Of a stretch of DNA of 64,000 bases, positions 14,501-25,731 are shown piece after piece. This DNA comes from Apostichopus japonicus (taxonomy: Eukaryota; Echinodermata; Holothuroidea; Aspidochirotida; Stichopodidae), in contig NC_092565.1 of the NCBI RefSeq assembly GCF_037975245.1, forward strand, positions 7,494,999-7,558,998, in the 5' to 3' direction. The translations under genes were made by a program, and so were the position numbers. Below the pieces are notes generated by a model. The model was given only the letters and a program-made list of their open reading frames with translations. It did not search any database and was not told the DNA's origin. Numbering within the stretch: the stretch's first letter is position 1; every line of letters begins with the position of its first letter.

Positions 14501-17500
14501 ATAGACCTCAACAGAAAGAGCCTTTGTACAGCTAGCCCAGATGGTGGTGGGTTTCAAATTAAGAGCTTAAACTTCCTTCTCCCGGGCACTTACTTTGGCT
14601 TGATGTCTTGCAGTTTTCTCTTTGTCTCTGAGAGACGCAGAAATGCCTTGTGATACAAGACTAGATTCATAAGGATGTGTTTATGTCATTTTTATCCTTC
14701 TACTTGTAGTGAAGTGAAATTTTGTAGTGTGCACCCTTTGAGTATTTACATGTATTACGTAATATACTGTAATCGTCAGTTTTTAGCGTTAGTTGTTTGC
14801 ACGTATGTATTTCTTCAGTTCTGTATACGTCGTTTTAATGGCAGCATCGTCCCTGCAGAGCTCCGGGGTTCGCCTCGTAACCCCGTATTATTTTGTCATA
14901 GTTTACTTAATCTTGGGTCGTAAATAGCCCAGATTTACCTGTATCTTTACTATCTGGAGTCCTTGAGTAGATGTCACCCTTTTTAGAGGCAGGATGCCTC
15001 AGGTTTTGGATGGTTCGGCTTCTGGCTTGAAGCCACTGGTTTCTCAAGATGGCGGACCTACTACAGTATATAGCGAGCTAGCGTTGATGGAGTCTCGATG
15101 TCCGCGATCTCCTTTACCGCGAGCGTAGAGTTTTCTTCTTCTTCTTTATCGCGAGCGAGTTGACTTCAGTGTAGTAAGAGATTAAGTAATACATATTATT
15201 ATTGTTTAATGCTGTACGTACCCTTATTTTTATTTAATTGTATTGTAGTTTTCAAGTGTTGCCCTTTTGGCTAGGTTGTACTTGACCGTACAGAGTACAT
15301 GTTAGGTTGTATTTTTGGATCTTGGTCCTACGGGTTTATAGCGTGTCTTGTGTATCGTGAAGCACGTGTGTAGTATTGCGTATTATTATACTGTAGTAAT
15401 TAACAGTTACGTGTATTGTACTGTATTGACAGTTCAGTTGTATTGAAAGTTTATTATCGTACTTGTATTTAATTTTAGTATTGTACAGCTCGCAGTGTAA
15501 AGAGCGTATACTATATTTGTATTTTGTATCTTGAACATATTGTTACTGTTGTTACTATAGAGTTGTCTCAGAGCTTGTCCTTTAATCTTAGCTGTTCTGG
15601 ATAGCTATAGAGTGACAATTATCATTGAGAGTTTGTGGGTTCAGGAGGTGAAAATTCCTGCTGTCTAGGAACAGTATGGTGAAAAGGCCTATAATGTGTT
15701 GCAGCTGGCATGTGTTGCCCTAGGCTGACCATTACGAAGGTGTTAAAATTCCTCGCCTGTTGGCAAACATATTGTATTATTTATGCAGATTATTTCATTA
15801 TGTTCATTTTACATTGTTCTATATACACTTATACATTTTATACAGTATTGTACGAGTGCTACGTTGTATTAATATTACGTGGATTTAGTATTTATGGTAC
15901 AGATAGAGTTCTGTTATTTGATATGTCATAGATTGAGCATAGGTTCTGTGCATATTTTATAGGTTGAGTAAAGGTTTTTCCCCCGAGTCAGAATAGTTTT
16001 AATTAGGAGTAAAGAGCCATTTAAGATTATTAAGCCATTTGTTCATATGTATATTTTCATTTACCATTTTGTAGAGTTTTGCAATAAAATGTCAGCCGTT
16101 GTTTCAACGCAAGAACACTCTCGCATCCTCAATGATAACTTATGAGTTCGAAGCGAAGGACCACTCCATCCAGCAATTTCCCCCGCCATTCCGCGGTTCG
16201 CTTCATTACCTTTCAAAATAGAAAACATCTAGCTATACCAACCACACTTCCCAAGCAGATATGAAACTATATAAACTCAACATACTTCCTTACATATAAG
16301 AAATGGGGCTAAAGTTGTCATTATATTGCTCATCACTGAGGGTATAATTAGCCTGTTCCAGCTTTCGAGACTATCCCCAAAGTGTTGAGTAGTTACCTTG
16401 CAGGAAACTGGGTCAAATGTATAGCGGGGATTGGAATTGATTATGAAGTACATACAGGTATTGCAAGCACAGAATTAGATATGTGGTTTGCTCCTGATAT
16501 CGCAAGTATTTACCCCCCCTTCCCCACCACCACCTTAACCCCTTTTCCCTCCTGTGCCAGGTTCCTTCGATGTTTGTTAATTGTAAGGAGGCAAAAAAAA
16601 AAGGTTGTGTGTGCGGTTTAGTGACGTTAAATCTGACAACAAATGAGTTTTTTCAGACTCCCATTCCCCCCCCCCCCCTCAATCTAATCAAACAAGTCTC
16701 GTAGTTGATGTATACACTTCATGTACCAAAATAGGATTATCAGAACCGCAAAGGGCACTTGTAAACAGTAGACGATAATATTAGTTATAACAAATAAGGA
16801 AGTCTTCCTGTATATCCTGTTTACACTTTATCACCAGTAGAATACCATGTTGATATGGTTGTGTGAAATCAGAGCATGTGAACTTTGAAGTTTATTCTTG
16901 TCGATTGTGCTGTCAAAGTATTTCTGCACTGTCATGTGATTTCTTGGTTGTTTGAGGTCTGTTTGATTGGGATGGGGGGAGGTGGGGTGGGGGAGGGTGG
17001 GTGGATGTGCAAGGAAGGTTGTGGTGCATTGTACACTTATATGGGTGTAAACAAGAGTTGTCCAATTTACTGTTTTCAGTTTGAGGAAGATATTCAATAC
17101 TTGTACAACATAGAGTTATCTCTCCGCCTCATTAATTGTCTGAATTATATGACCGAACAGTTTGTCTTGATTTGTCCTCTCACAGCTTGCAAGAGGTGAT
17201 CTCGAAGAATTGTATTTGCTTGACAGTCCCGGGACAAAGAGACTGAGCGGAGGTAAGTTGACAAGTTCAGATAAATGGAGGTAACAATTGGTCTCAGTAT
17301 GTAAGTATTCTAAGGAAGGTGTAAGAATAGTTCTGTACATGTAGGTAATTAAGAATTCTGAAGAAAGTGTATGGATAAATGAAGGTAACAATTGATCTCA
17401 GAACTTAAGTATTCTGAGGAAGGTTTAGGATCAGTTCTTTACATGTAGGTAAGTAAGTATTCTGAGGAAAGTGTATGAATAAATGAAGGTAACAATTGAT

Positions 17501-20500
17501 CTTAGTACTTAAGTATTCTGAGGAAGGTGTAAGAATAGTTCTTTACATGAAGGTAAGTAAGTATTCTGAGGAAAGTGTATGAATAAATGAAGGTAACAAT
17601 TGATCTCAGAACTTAAGTATTCTGAGGAAGGTGTAGGAATAGTTCTTTACATGAAGGTAAGTAAGTATTCTGAGGAAAGTGTATGAATAAATGAAGGTAA
17701 CAATTGATCTCAGAACTTAAGTATAGGTAAATAATATATTGAAACAGACTGCAGTTATGGTCGAGGTTCCAAACACACAAACAGGGAGACACTTGAAGGG
17801 AATTGAGAGAAATGGAAGAAGAAAATGTAGAAAAAAAGTAAAGAAACATGAAACAATTCTGATTAATTAGTTCTGACACTAATAAGTGTCTATAATTATT
17901 TATAGTTTAGACAAATGCAGTCTGTTTATAGTCTGAAAAGAGAGTAAAATTACACAAATATGATGTTTACTAAATGTTATGATTTGTTCATCATTAATGG
18001 ACATTAAATGGACGCAGAATATGAATTTTGGTATCTTGTGAAACCAAACTAAAATATTAAAACCGTATGCATAATTCATGCCATTTGAAAGGAAAAAATA
18101 GTCACTTTTATGGGTTAAAAAGTGTATAAGATAAGACATTTATTTCAATATTTGCAATATAGTTACATTTTAGCTTCAGTTTCATGATCTTTTCACTTTA
18201 CTGTATAGAATCCACCTCATGTTCCGAATGTGGGATCATAACCTTAAATGACGAGATGGAGGACTTGATGCTCAGAGGAGCTGGTTGCAACGCCCAAAAT
18301 AAAAGGAAGAGGTTAGAAAACAAATTTTCATTCTCTTGAAAGATTCTCTTTGGGTCTGTTTTTTATTTACATTTTTGTTCTCATATGAAGATTGTTCTTG
18401 GTGCAGCAGGCTTACCAGAAATACCAATAAAACTGTTACCTTAATTCATGGAATGATTCATACACTAGTATGTCAAGAAATTTTTATTTTTTTAAAATTA
18501 TTATTCTGGGCTCCACTGCAAAGCAAGTGCGAGAAAAGATATGACTGATCGGTTTATAGACCTCAACAGAAAGAGCCTTTGGTCAGCTAGCCCAGATGGT
18601 GGTGGATTTAAAATTAAGAGCTTAAAGGCATTGAAGATCGTCCCAAACCGCGTGCCACGCTCTGAAAAAGTTAACTTTCCATTGCTTGCAAGTGAAGTTT
18701 TCTTCTTGTCGCTACAAAATGTAGACAGTAATGAAACGTGATACCTTGTTACCTGCTATGTACACTGTGTTGTGGGTATTGACCGTAGCTGTGTGTGTAT
18801 TTACTGTACACGGTATCAAGCTGTGTGTGTATTTTCTGGGATCGATGGTGGTGTTAAACACTTCTGTTACACCTCATTCAAAACTAGGTCAGATTACCGG
18901 CATGAGACGTTTGTTTGTGCGCGAGTCTTCACACCCTTGTCTTGTCTTCACAGTCTTCACACACTTCCTTCTCCCGGGCACTTTCTTTGGCTTGATGTCT
19001 TGCAGTTTTTTCTTTGTCTCTGAGAGACGCATAAATGCCTTTATCTTGTGATACAAGACTACCTTTGTTTTTTCCTACCTTTTTTTGAGTAATGCTACCT
19101 TTTGTCTGTACCTACTATTCAAGGTCATAATGTCCAACTGAAGTTTGCCTATAGCGCTATAAATCTATCTAAAACATTGATGAATTTTTACACTGTTTTG
19201 ATTGGAGAGAGCCACCTCTCCCCTTCCTTCTTTTTTTGAGGGGTTGGAGGTCGGAAGGATTTTTGGGGGTTGCAGTTAAGGTGTTAATCGCACGTTTAGA
19301 CCAATCCCGTAGACAATAATGTCAACTGCTACTTTATGAGTTTTCAGACACTGTATTATCGTTGCCACGGTAATTGAATAGCCTGTAAGAAATCCATCTT
19401 CGTTGTATTGTGTCAAACTAAACATTTGATTTCACAAAGCTCTTAATTCAGTCTCTTTGCTATCATATGCATCATATCTACTTACATACAATTATAAGAG
19501 TTAAATTGAAGTTCACAAAATTTTCTTTGGTTTTTGGAAGTTAAAATAAGCGTCATAGTATACTTGACAGAAATGAAAGAGCAGAATCGGTTCGTCAGTC
19601 TTATCCTGAATGACAAAATAGCTTTTGTTAAGCAAATTTGCTTAACATGCTGCATGTTGCTCAATAAAATGGTAAACAAATATTCATGTAATAGTGTTGC
19701 TGATTGCATGGGTACACTTAATTTAACTTCTGTCTTATTAAGTCCCTCAGTTTTAATAGTTTCCACCGATATTGTGCTCTAAATATCTCACGTTCTCTCT
19801 CCTTTTCGCAGGGAGGTGACGTTAACTAAAGACCAATTGAATTCTTTGCAACTGAGAAGATCCCCTCCGAGTAAAATACCCATGTAAGTTTTGACGAGTC
19901 AGAATCTCATAAAAGGTTCATGGTCTTTTATAATTCATATCTTAAGCGCTTGTGGGTCCCCAATGAACTGTTCTTTTGTGTTCATGCCACAGGAGTCGGG
20001 TGTGAAAAGGGAATTGGGTTCAGAGCCATTTTGATTTTTATTGGCAGGATGTATATATTCCTCGATTTCTTTGATACGTGACATAAAAAAATTAAAAAAA
20101 TATATGTGAAAGCAAACCCCAGCTGAAATAACAACTTTTCAGCTGTTAAACATCATTCCCCTTTTAATTATACTGAAGAAGAGAGTTTGTCACACCCAGT
20201 ACATCTCGAAAGAAAGCTTTTATCTCAAGTTGAAATTAATGGATTGCTGTATATTGAGGCGGCAAGCAGCTTTGCTTCTCTTTCGCTTTTGTTTCAAAAT
20301 GCGGACTCAGACGGTTTCGTAGCTCATTCCTCTTTTCTATATTTTTGTTGCCTTGTAGAGTAACCAGGGGGGCGACATTCAATAACGTAACGATACGGGA
20401 GGGAGACGAAATACTGCAAATCAACAAAGAAAACACCGACAATCTTGAAATGGAGGATTTAACGGAACAGGAGGTAAGTAGTGTATGCATTCTGGAGGTG

Positions 20501-23500
20501 ACAGGGAAAATGCGTGGAAATGGAAAGGAAAAAAAATGTCTATACTTCAAGAAAAATGGCAGGTCAAGCTTTAATTCTGACAGACATGTGCCTTGCAAGT
20601 AACTTATCCCAAGTAGGCAGTTTAAAAGTGACAAGTGTTTCTTCTTTAAGACTATCCTGCGATGTGTATGTATATGTATATTAGATCCTCCTGCATGCAG
20701 GAAATTGCGAAGAAGCCTCATTGGCTTATCAAAGCCGCAAGCGGACCGAAACCAGTCTCTTACATGCATATTTAACGTCCATGATTATGGATTGTTAATG
20801 GTCAACAACTCTGTAACTGGACGACATACATTAATCTGGGAGTGACTCGAACAGGGGACCTTATGATTGAAAGGCACCGGCGTTAACCACTGAGCTAACA
20901 CTCCATATAGTTTAAAGGTCAGGGTATTCCCCTCTCCCAACCCCTCACCTACTGCCCCCATGGCAAAACTGAACTGTGCTTTTTTGCTTTCTCTCTAGCT
21001 GAAAATCACCTTCCGGCCTTGCCAACAAGCACTTTCTTTCCCACACATACAAAATACTGGAGGTGGACTTGGTATAACTTGGGATGGAAATGTCGTAAGT
21101 ATAGTCAATGAAAGGCACATTAATAATGTGAGAAACTTCTTGAGAACTTCATTACAAAGATTTAAGAAATTCATGCCACCAACAAAAAAAATAAAGATGC
21201 CATTATCTTGTCCCAAACTCCAGGTGTATCTTGATTTGGTTTCATTGAATGTAGCTGATCCGGTTTTGCCCGATAAATTTTAATCGAGAAATTAATTAAA
21301 GTCGGTATCTGCTCATCTGTCAATGTAATCTTTCACACTTCCAATTGTCATGAAAGAAAGCCAACTTTTGACAGGAATATGTGATTTTTTCTATGAGGAT
21401 AAATGTTTTGGACATTGCAGCCACAAAAGTGATCTGTCTGTTAAATCCTGTGAAAATATGTTGTCACAGGAAAGAGTTTTATGAATTGTCTTGTTTCTAA
21501 TAAGGATGGGGTTGTTTTTTATCCTGAAAAGTTTAGAAATTACCTAGGAAGAAAATGTAAAAGTTACACAATCTAAATTACGTTGACCTAAAAGTACAAG
21601 TAACACATCAGTATGTAGAGCAGGAGAACAGAGTTCAATTCTGTTTTGTTTTTTGCTCTCTTTTCTGATTGCAAAGTTCTGTAATTGTTCACAGGGAGTG
21701 TCACTGCCCGACAAGTCCTATAGGGTTTCTTAGTACTCTTCCTTTCACAAGTTTTGTTTCTTATCTCTGTCTATGCTTTATGTCATACTTAAAAATAAAT
21801 GAAAAAATGAAAATCTAGTCTTCATCAACTTGCAGAACCACATCGCCGGTTTCATTTGTAGAGTTAAAGTACTATGAATAATGTACAGATGATCTGTATC
21901 CATTTTTGTCCCAAATGCCATTGATGATAAAAATGCTATTTGTCACCATAGCGCTACATTTGGTTTGAGTTAAGACATTACCAACAAGATAGTCAACCAA
22001 CCATAAGAGAAATTTAACAATTTTTTAATGTGTAATGAAATATCCTTCAATGTTTTTTTCGAAATGAACAATATAAATCTGACAGCAATTTCATGACAAA
22101 AGTTTGACGGTTTCAACCTTTAAATCTGGCTTTGACATTTCCGTTTACGGTTTAAGACAGAGGATGGGTAGGCTACTTAATGGGTCTTGTGGGCTGCGCT
22201 GAAAGTTTGTTCCCAATCTTCAGGGCATAACACTTTTATATAAAGGATTTACCTATACTCCTGTAAAATGGGAATCTAACATTAATAAATAGTCCAATAA
22301 AAGATCAGGTAATTCTATATAGGCACACTATCCATCTGATGTGTTGAAATATTGGATCACAAGTAGGTCAGAAGCCTTTATTAAAAAGTACCAAAAACTA
22401 TATCTTTCCGAGTCATAAGGTTTCGTACACGAGCAGCATTAATAAGTTCTTGAAAGACTCCTAGCAAGACACATTTAACTCCATGAGGGTGGCATCCATT
22501 CTGTACACAGGCTGTAATATGCCCACCTAGTGTGGTCTAGGATTTTTTCTTTCATAACATCAAGCTTGACTTGTTCTTCACTTCGTTTCGTTTTAAGGTC
22601 GTGGATATTACAGATGGCCCATTTGTGGAAGAAGCTCTCAAGAAATCGCTTACAGAAGAAGGCAATCCGTTTTGTCTTACCCACTGCAATGGATACTTCA
22701 TTCCTCTTCACCGCACCAATCCTGAAAAGGTAGACTACCATTTGGACTATTTTTTGTTTCTTCGCATATATGCTGCAGAATATTGTCACAGATATATATG
22801 GAGGGCTAGGACTATCAAAGCAGTATTTATGGCTCGTTTAAGCTTTCATGAATCCCTGTATTAGAAGCATTGTATGGACTTTAGACTAGCCTAGCATAAT
22901 TCCAATCACTAAATTTCAGATGATGTTCTTTCGGAGATTGAAATGTCGGTCAACTCGATCCACTAAATTGTTAAGAAACCATTGAAAACAACAACTGTAA
23001 GTGCAAGTTTAAGGGTTTTAGGAAAAATACCTCAGACAAGAGAGATTCATTTTTAAAGTGGCTGGATTATGAAGTTCAACCCTGCACTGCTCTTGAAGCC
23101 GGCCCCCTCAGATGTGCAATGCAGAAATCAAGGAGGGTATTTGTTATGGTTGATCCCAAGGAGCACTTTATAAGAAAGTTTTACCCCAGAAAGAATGAGG
23201 TCAGAGAGAGTTATATTTTCGGCTAGTCAGCTTTTACTGGAATTGTATGTTGTCTTCATGTTGGTGACTGAAAGGTTTTAGTTGAAGAATTTGAAGTTTT
23301 TTGAAGTTTTAGTTGAAGTAATTGAAGTTTTTTGAAGTATTTAAAGTTATTTGAAGTTATTTGAAATATTTGAAGTTTTAGTTGAAGTTTTTTGAAGTTT
23401 TAGTTGAAGTTTTTTGAAGTTCTAGTTGAAGTAATTGAAGTTATTTGAACTATTTGAAGTTTTAGTTGAAGTATTTGAAGCCTGTTACAACACCTCTTCT

Positions 23501-23609
23501 ACTTTCTTCTCTTCAGAAGCAGATGCAGGATGTTTTCAGGAAGGCTGGAGATAAGCTGAGCTTGATATTCCAACCGGTACTGAGAATGAAGGCTGTGGCA
23601 GGGAGGTAG
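4003..23609 (+). CDS. Unrecognised 12-exon gene: zinc-ribbon-like N-terminus, PDZ-like C-terminal half
   Basis: I do not recognise this protein. CDS exons: 4028-4127, 9356-9451, 10756-10811, 11287-11498, 13417-13576, 17186-17252, 18209-18311, 19812-19883, 20359-20473, 20999-21094, 22598-22729, 23517-23609. They total 1302 nt, or 433 residues. Every junction has AG/GT borders and matching phase. The first exon begins in 5'UTR at 4003, and an in-frame TAG precedes the ATG at 4028. Residues 38-57 hold Cys38, 43, 54 and 57 in a zinc-ribbon-like pattern (ESCGANLPEDANFCLKCGE). Exon 7 has a CSEC motif at 235-238. Residues 289-334 (REGDEILQIN core) resemble part of a PDZ domain but lack a clear carboxylate loop. 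Residues 348-425, with a GLGI loop at 350-353, resemble a second PDZ domain. These domains suggest a cytosolic adaptor or scaffold, but that is inference. Weak points: exon 2 uses the phase-compatible acceptor TTCAAG at 9355 rather than TCTCTAG at 9342, and a donor-like AG/GTAGTG overlaps the TAG stop. Confidence 0.8.
4545..5110 (-). repeat. tRNA-derived SINE with internal 72-bp tandem expansion
   Basis: Read on the minus strand, 5105 downward looks tRNA-like: an A-box-like GTGGTCAAGTGGTTAAGGC and a B-box-like GGTTCAAGTCC. A body with GTGTCCTTTGGGCAAGGC follows, shared with the SINE at 9642-9953. The part at 4766-5049 is repeated about four times with a period of about 72 bp. The long open frame across it (4729-5238) comes from the repeat and is not a gene. 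It lies in intron 1 of the unrecognised gene. Confidence 0.75.
5392..5645 (-). pseudogene. Possible decayed coding fragment
   Basis: The minus-strand frame reads like protein rather than noise: YDGTPPFMLDIDLPNRQ, then QEISVSYDNIICC and NQGQVYKLCPEDRTINLAG. It is closed by a TGA just upstream (about 5646-5648) and by a stop at 5392. There is no convincing splice site, and it lies antisense inside intron 1 of the unrecognised gene. The composition recalls a beta-propeller or repeat-type domain, but I cannot name a family. It could be a chance open frame. Confidence 0.3.
6633..7346. repeat. 82-bp minisatellite, about 8.5 copies
   Basis: The motif CATACCATGGGACATTC recurs every 82 bp (near 6741, 6823, 6905 and so on), with TCTGCAGTACCACTG in each unit. 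The last unit is shortened. The short open frames on both strands here are repeat artefacts. It lies in intron 1 of the unrecognised gene. Confidence 0.95.
8458..8527. repeat. (TA)n microsatellite
   Basis: About 34 uninterrupted TA dinucleotides in intron 1 of the unrecognised gene. Confidence 0.97.
9642..9953 (-). repeat. Full-length tRNA-derived SINE
   Basis: Minus-strand order: a tRNA-like head (A-box-like GTGGCCAATTGACTAAGGC, B-box-like GGTTTGATTCC), a body with TGTCCTTGGGCAAGATGC, a tail with two GCGCTT motifs (AAAGCGCTTTGAGACC and TATAAAGCGCTATATAAA), then an (ATT)n-like end at 9642-9662. This follows the usual pattern of tRNA-headed metazoan SINEs with a conserved central domain. It sits in intron 2, just after exon 2 of the unrecognised gene. 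Confidence 0.85.
10025..10265. repeat. C/T-rich low-complexity tandem (CTGACCCATTTCACCCC)
   Basis: Imperfect units of about 30 bp built on ACTGACCCATTTCAYCCC plus CCCTCCCC blocks, in intron 2 of the unrecognised gene. Confidence 0.7.
11700..11890. repeat. Copy of the AGGTCA-bearing degenerate repeat
   Basis: Contains AGGTCA-N4-AGGTCA at 11722-11737 and TGGTCA-A-AGGTCA at 11856-11868. Phrases match the units at 3.3, 31.8 and 54 kb. It lies in intron 4 of the unrecognised gene. Confidence 0.5.
13644..16237. repeat. Insert bracketed by a 32-bp direct repeat
   Basis: The same 32 bases (starting TTACCTTTCAAAATAGAAAA) occur at 13644-13675 and 16206-16237. Between them lie the decayed copy of the exon-7 block (about 13682-14664) and then about 1.5 kb of other sequence (14665-16205). 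That stretch has TATATAG near 15066 and AATAAA near 16083. The layout looks like an insertion of about 2.5 kb that duplicated its target, within the intron between 13577 and 17185. Confidence 0.55.
14168..14270 (+). pseudogene. Decayed duplicate of exon 7 of the unrecognised gene
   Basis: This block is nearly identical to the intact exon at 18209-18311, including the acceptor TGTATAG. It carries three lesions relative to that copy. The first Cys codon of the CSEC motif is TCT (Ser). GCCCAA has become GCCTAA, an in-frame stop at 14254-14256. One G is missing at the donor, so AAGAG/GTTAGA reads AAGAGTTAGA. It lies upstream of exon 6 (17186-17252), so splicing it in would also break exon order and phase. 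It is not counted in the CDS. Confidence 0.85.
17274..17727. repeat. Approximately 106-bp minisatellite next to a splice donor
   Basis: Four or so units share AGTATTCTGAGGAAAGTGTA and AATGAAGGTAACAATTGAT. The array starts about 20 bp after the exon-6 donor (17252/17253) of the unrecognised gene. Units carry donor-like AGGTAAGTAAG motifs. Confidence 0.9.
17728..19054. repeat. Intact copy of the duplicated exon-7 block
   Basis: Homologous to 13682-14664. It shares AAATAATATATTGAAACAG at the start, the exon itself, then GATCGGTTTATAGACCTCAA, and CTTCTCCCGGGCACTT near the end. It differs by holding an extra segment of about 315 bp (18623-18936) that copy 1 lacks. A related segment also occurs alone at 24463-24829. 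Confidence 0.85.
20655..20905 (-). repeat. tRNA-derived SINE, second family
   Basis: The minus strand starts with a tRNA-like head (GTTAGCTCAGTGGTTAACG, then CTGTTCGAGTC). The 3' part contains GCTTGCGGCTTTGATAAGCC and GCAGGAGGATCTAA and ends in a TATACATA-type simple tail. A 5'-truncated copy is at 60603-60740. It lies in intron 9 (20474-20998) of the unrecognised gene. Confidence 0.8.
23277..23480. repeat. GAAGTTTT-type short tandem repeat
   Basis: Runs of TTGAAGTTTTAGTTGAAGTA-like phrases. They end about 35 bp before the acceptor of the last exon (23517) of the unrecognised gene, overlapping the likely branch-point region. Confidence 0.85.
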
Positions 23610-23987
23610 TGCGGGGTTACCCGGTCTCAGCCCGTAACCGGTGCTTGTAAAACTTCACACTACGATGCAATTGACTGCAGTCGAGAACAGCCTTCATCAT
23701 AAAGAACCAATCACAGCATATCAATTCACTTTACAGGGTTGTCAGATGGTGCTGTAAAGTATTCTCACTTTGATGTAAGAATGAACGTTGGATGCAACTT
23801 AAGGTTCATAGGAATGGCCAGTCATAACAGTCTTCATGACACTATGATGCAATTCGTGGGAGTCGGAAAAACAGTTGGCGATGATTGTTTGCACACTGCC
23901 ATCCGATTTCAAGGGTTCACAGATGGTGCTGTAAATGTTAAGTATGGATATTGGAATAGATTGGACAGCCTTTAAATTGTGATGGAT

Positions 23988-23993
23988 ATTAAA
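23988..23993 (+). promoter_or_regulatory. Candidate polyadenylation signal ATTAAA
   Basis: ATTAAA lies about 380 bp after the TAG stop of the unrecognised gene. It is the first reasonable signal I see. This hexamer is common by chance in AT-rich DNA. Confidence 0.3.
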
Positions 23994-24462
23994 GCCTTCA
24001 TGGCTGTAGTGAAATTGTTGTATATAGACTTCATGTAAAACATATCTGATTTAAATTAATGCAGTTGAGTTGGGTCAAGTAGGAACTTTACTTAAACTTC
24101 TATTCTATTCACAAAACCATCCATAAGGTAAACTCTCACCTCAATTGAAGGTGGTGTTTCTGGAAATTTGTTAGCAAATATTATGAAGAGAGTTTTTTTT
24201 ACTGACAAACATCCAGCGTCATATCAGATTATTTTATAGAGAGGTTTGAAAACTGACCTTTAGCAAGATAGAGTCCATATAGTTTTATTTCCTTCATTTT
24301 GTTAAAAGACACATGGTTTGAACTAAGTCAAATTTTACTGAATCAAACTTTTACATTGAGATGTACATATCGTTGATAAATTTATAAGCCCTTTTTCTGG
24401 GGAAAAAACTCCAGACCCTTTTTTGTGAGAGTAGCTTTCAGGACCCTGGATCCACCACAGCG

Positions 24463-24829
24463 TAAAGGCATTGAAGACTCGCCCCAAACTGCGTGCGGCC
24501 ATTTGAAAATGTTAACTTTCCGTTGCTTGCAAGTGAAGTTTTTTTTGTGTCGCTACAAAATGCAGAGAGTAATGAAACGTGATACCTTGTTATCTTTAGC
24601 TGGACCTGAGATGTCCATCGCTGTATTGTTTGTACACTGTGTTGTGGGTATTGACCGCAGCTGTATGTATTGACTGTACACTAGTGTCTAATTACCGACG
24701 GTAGCAAGCTGTGTGTGTATTTTCTGGGATCGATGGTGGTGTCTAACAATTCTGTTACACTTCATTCGAAACTAGGTCAGATTACCAGCATCAGACATTT
24801 GTTTAATTTGTGTGTGTGTCTTCACACCC
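24463..24829 (+). repeat. Third, isolated copy of the 18.6-kb segment
   Basis: Matches 18623-18936 from TAAAGGCATTGAAG to GTCTTCACACCC, with small insertions (for example near 24600-24640). This segment is absent from the decayed block at 14.5 kb. Confidence 0.8.
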
Positions 24830-24883
24830 TTTAATGCTGTTGGCAATGGCATGTATACCAGAATTTTTTGCATTTGTTACAAT

Positions 24884-25322
24884 CAAGGGTTGAAATAAGC
24901 GGGCGGCCAGGTGCTATTCACGCCCGCAAGCACTATAATAGCGCCCCTGGACATGAAAATACAATACACATAGGCGCTACTTTGTCGGCAAATAAGCGCC
25001 CGCATAATGTAAATATCAGCCTTATCATGCGCTGCACAGAAGCCTGAAACTACATTGCATGCTAGAGCTATATAGTAACTGCTAGTGATTTGATAAATCA
25101 CTGATCGATCGAGTGCATGCACAATAGCACTGGTGCACATGGTTTATATATCACACAACACCTGTACTGATACGTACGTACATGCCGTACTTGAATTTTG
25201 TTTCTCCTTTTTAGCTCCTGGTAGTGAGAAAATAGCTCCTGGTCCTACTGAAATTGCCGCGAACCAGGAGCCACTTTTTTAGAATGTGGCTCCTGGTCCA
25301 CAAAGCCTTATTTCAACCCTTG
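24884..25322. mobile_element. Non-autonomous hAT-type element
   Basis: It begins CAAGGGTTGAAATAAG and ends with the exact reverse complement CTTATTTCAACCCTTG (16-bp TIR). The 8-bp GTTACAAT flanks it on both sides (24876-24883 and 25323-25330). An 8-bp target duplication and a CA...TG terminus are hallmarks of the hAT superfamily. At 439 bp it holds no transposase, and internal phrases such as GCTCCTGG are repeated. Confidence 0.9.
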
Positions 25323-25662
25323 GTTACAATCAACCGGTCTTTCTGTGAGGATGCATTAGTCTTGGGAAGGAGTTTCAGGAAATACTGACAGGCACCCGTG
25401 CCTGCAGTGGTATTACCATATATATTTTTAAATTATTATTTTCTTCATCAATTGAACAATGCAGATGTATGCTATTCAAATCTGTGGTACCATTGCAGCC
25501 TATTTATCATGCATAGAGAGAAAGAGAGTTAGTTTTATGTAGATATTGTATGTTGTAAATTAATGGAGAAAGAAACTTTTTCACTAGAACTACTAGTCTC
25601 TCAGAGTTGTGGTATATCTGTTCTTTGTCTCTTTGTACTTTTTGTATGCTAAATATTTACTT

Positions 25663-25685
25663 GGTATATATATATATATATACAT

Positions 25686-25731
<46 letters not shown>
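25663..25731. repeat. (TA)n microsatellite, interrupted
   Basis: TA repeats with a few TACA interruptions in the intergenic region. Confidence 0.95.

Noticed and set aside
14408..14653. Shared frame DRFIDLNRKSL...SPDGGGF in both duplicate blocks (also 18541-18741) as an extra exon
   Set aside because: No acceptor and donor pair of the right phase is visible, and the known exons already join without it.
14665..16205. Possible solo LTR (TATATAG near 15066, AATAAA near 16083)
   Set aside because: I found no TG...CA ends with matching target duplication and no primer site, so it is left as unassigned sequence within an insert.
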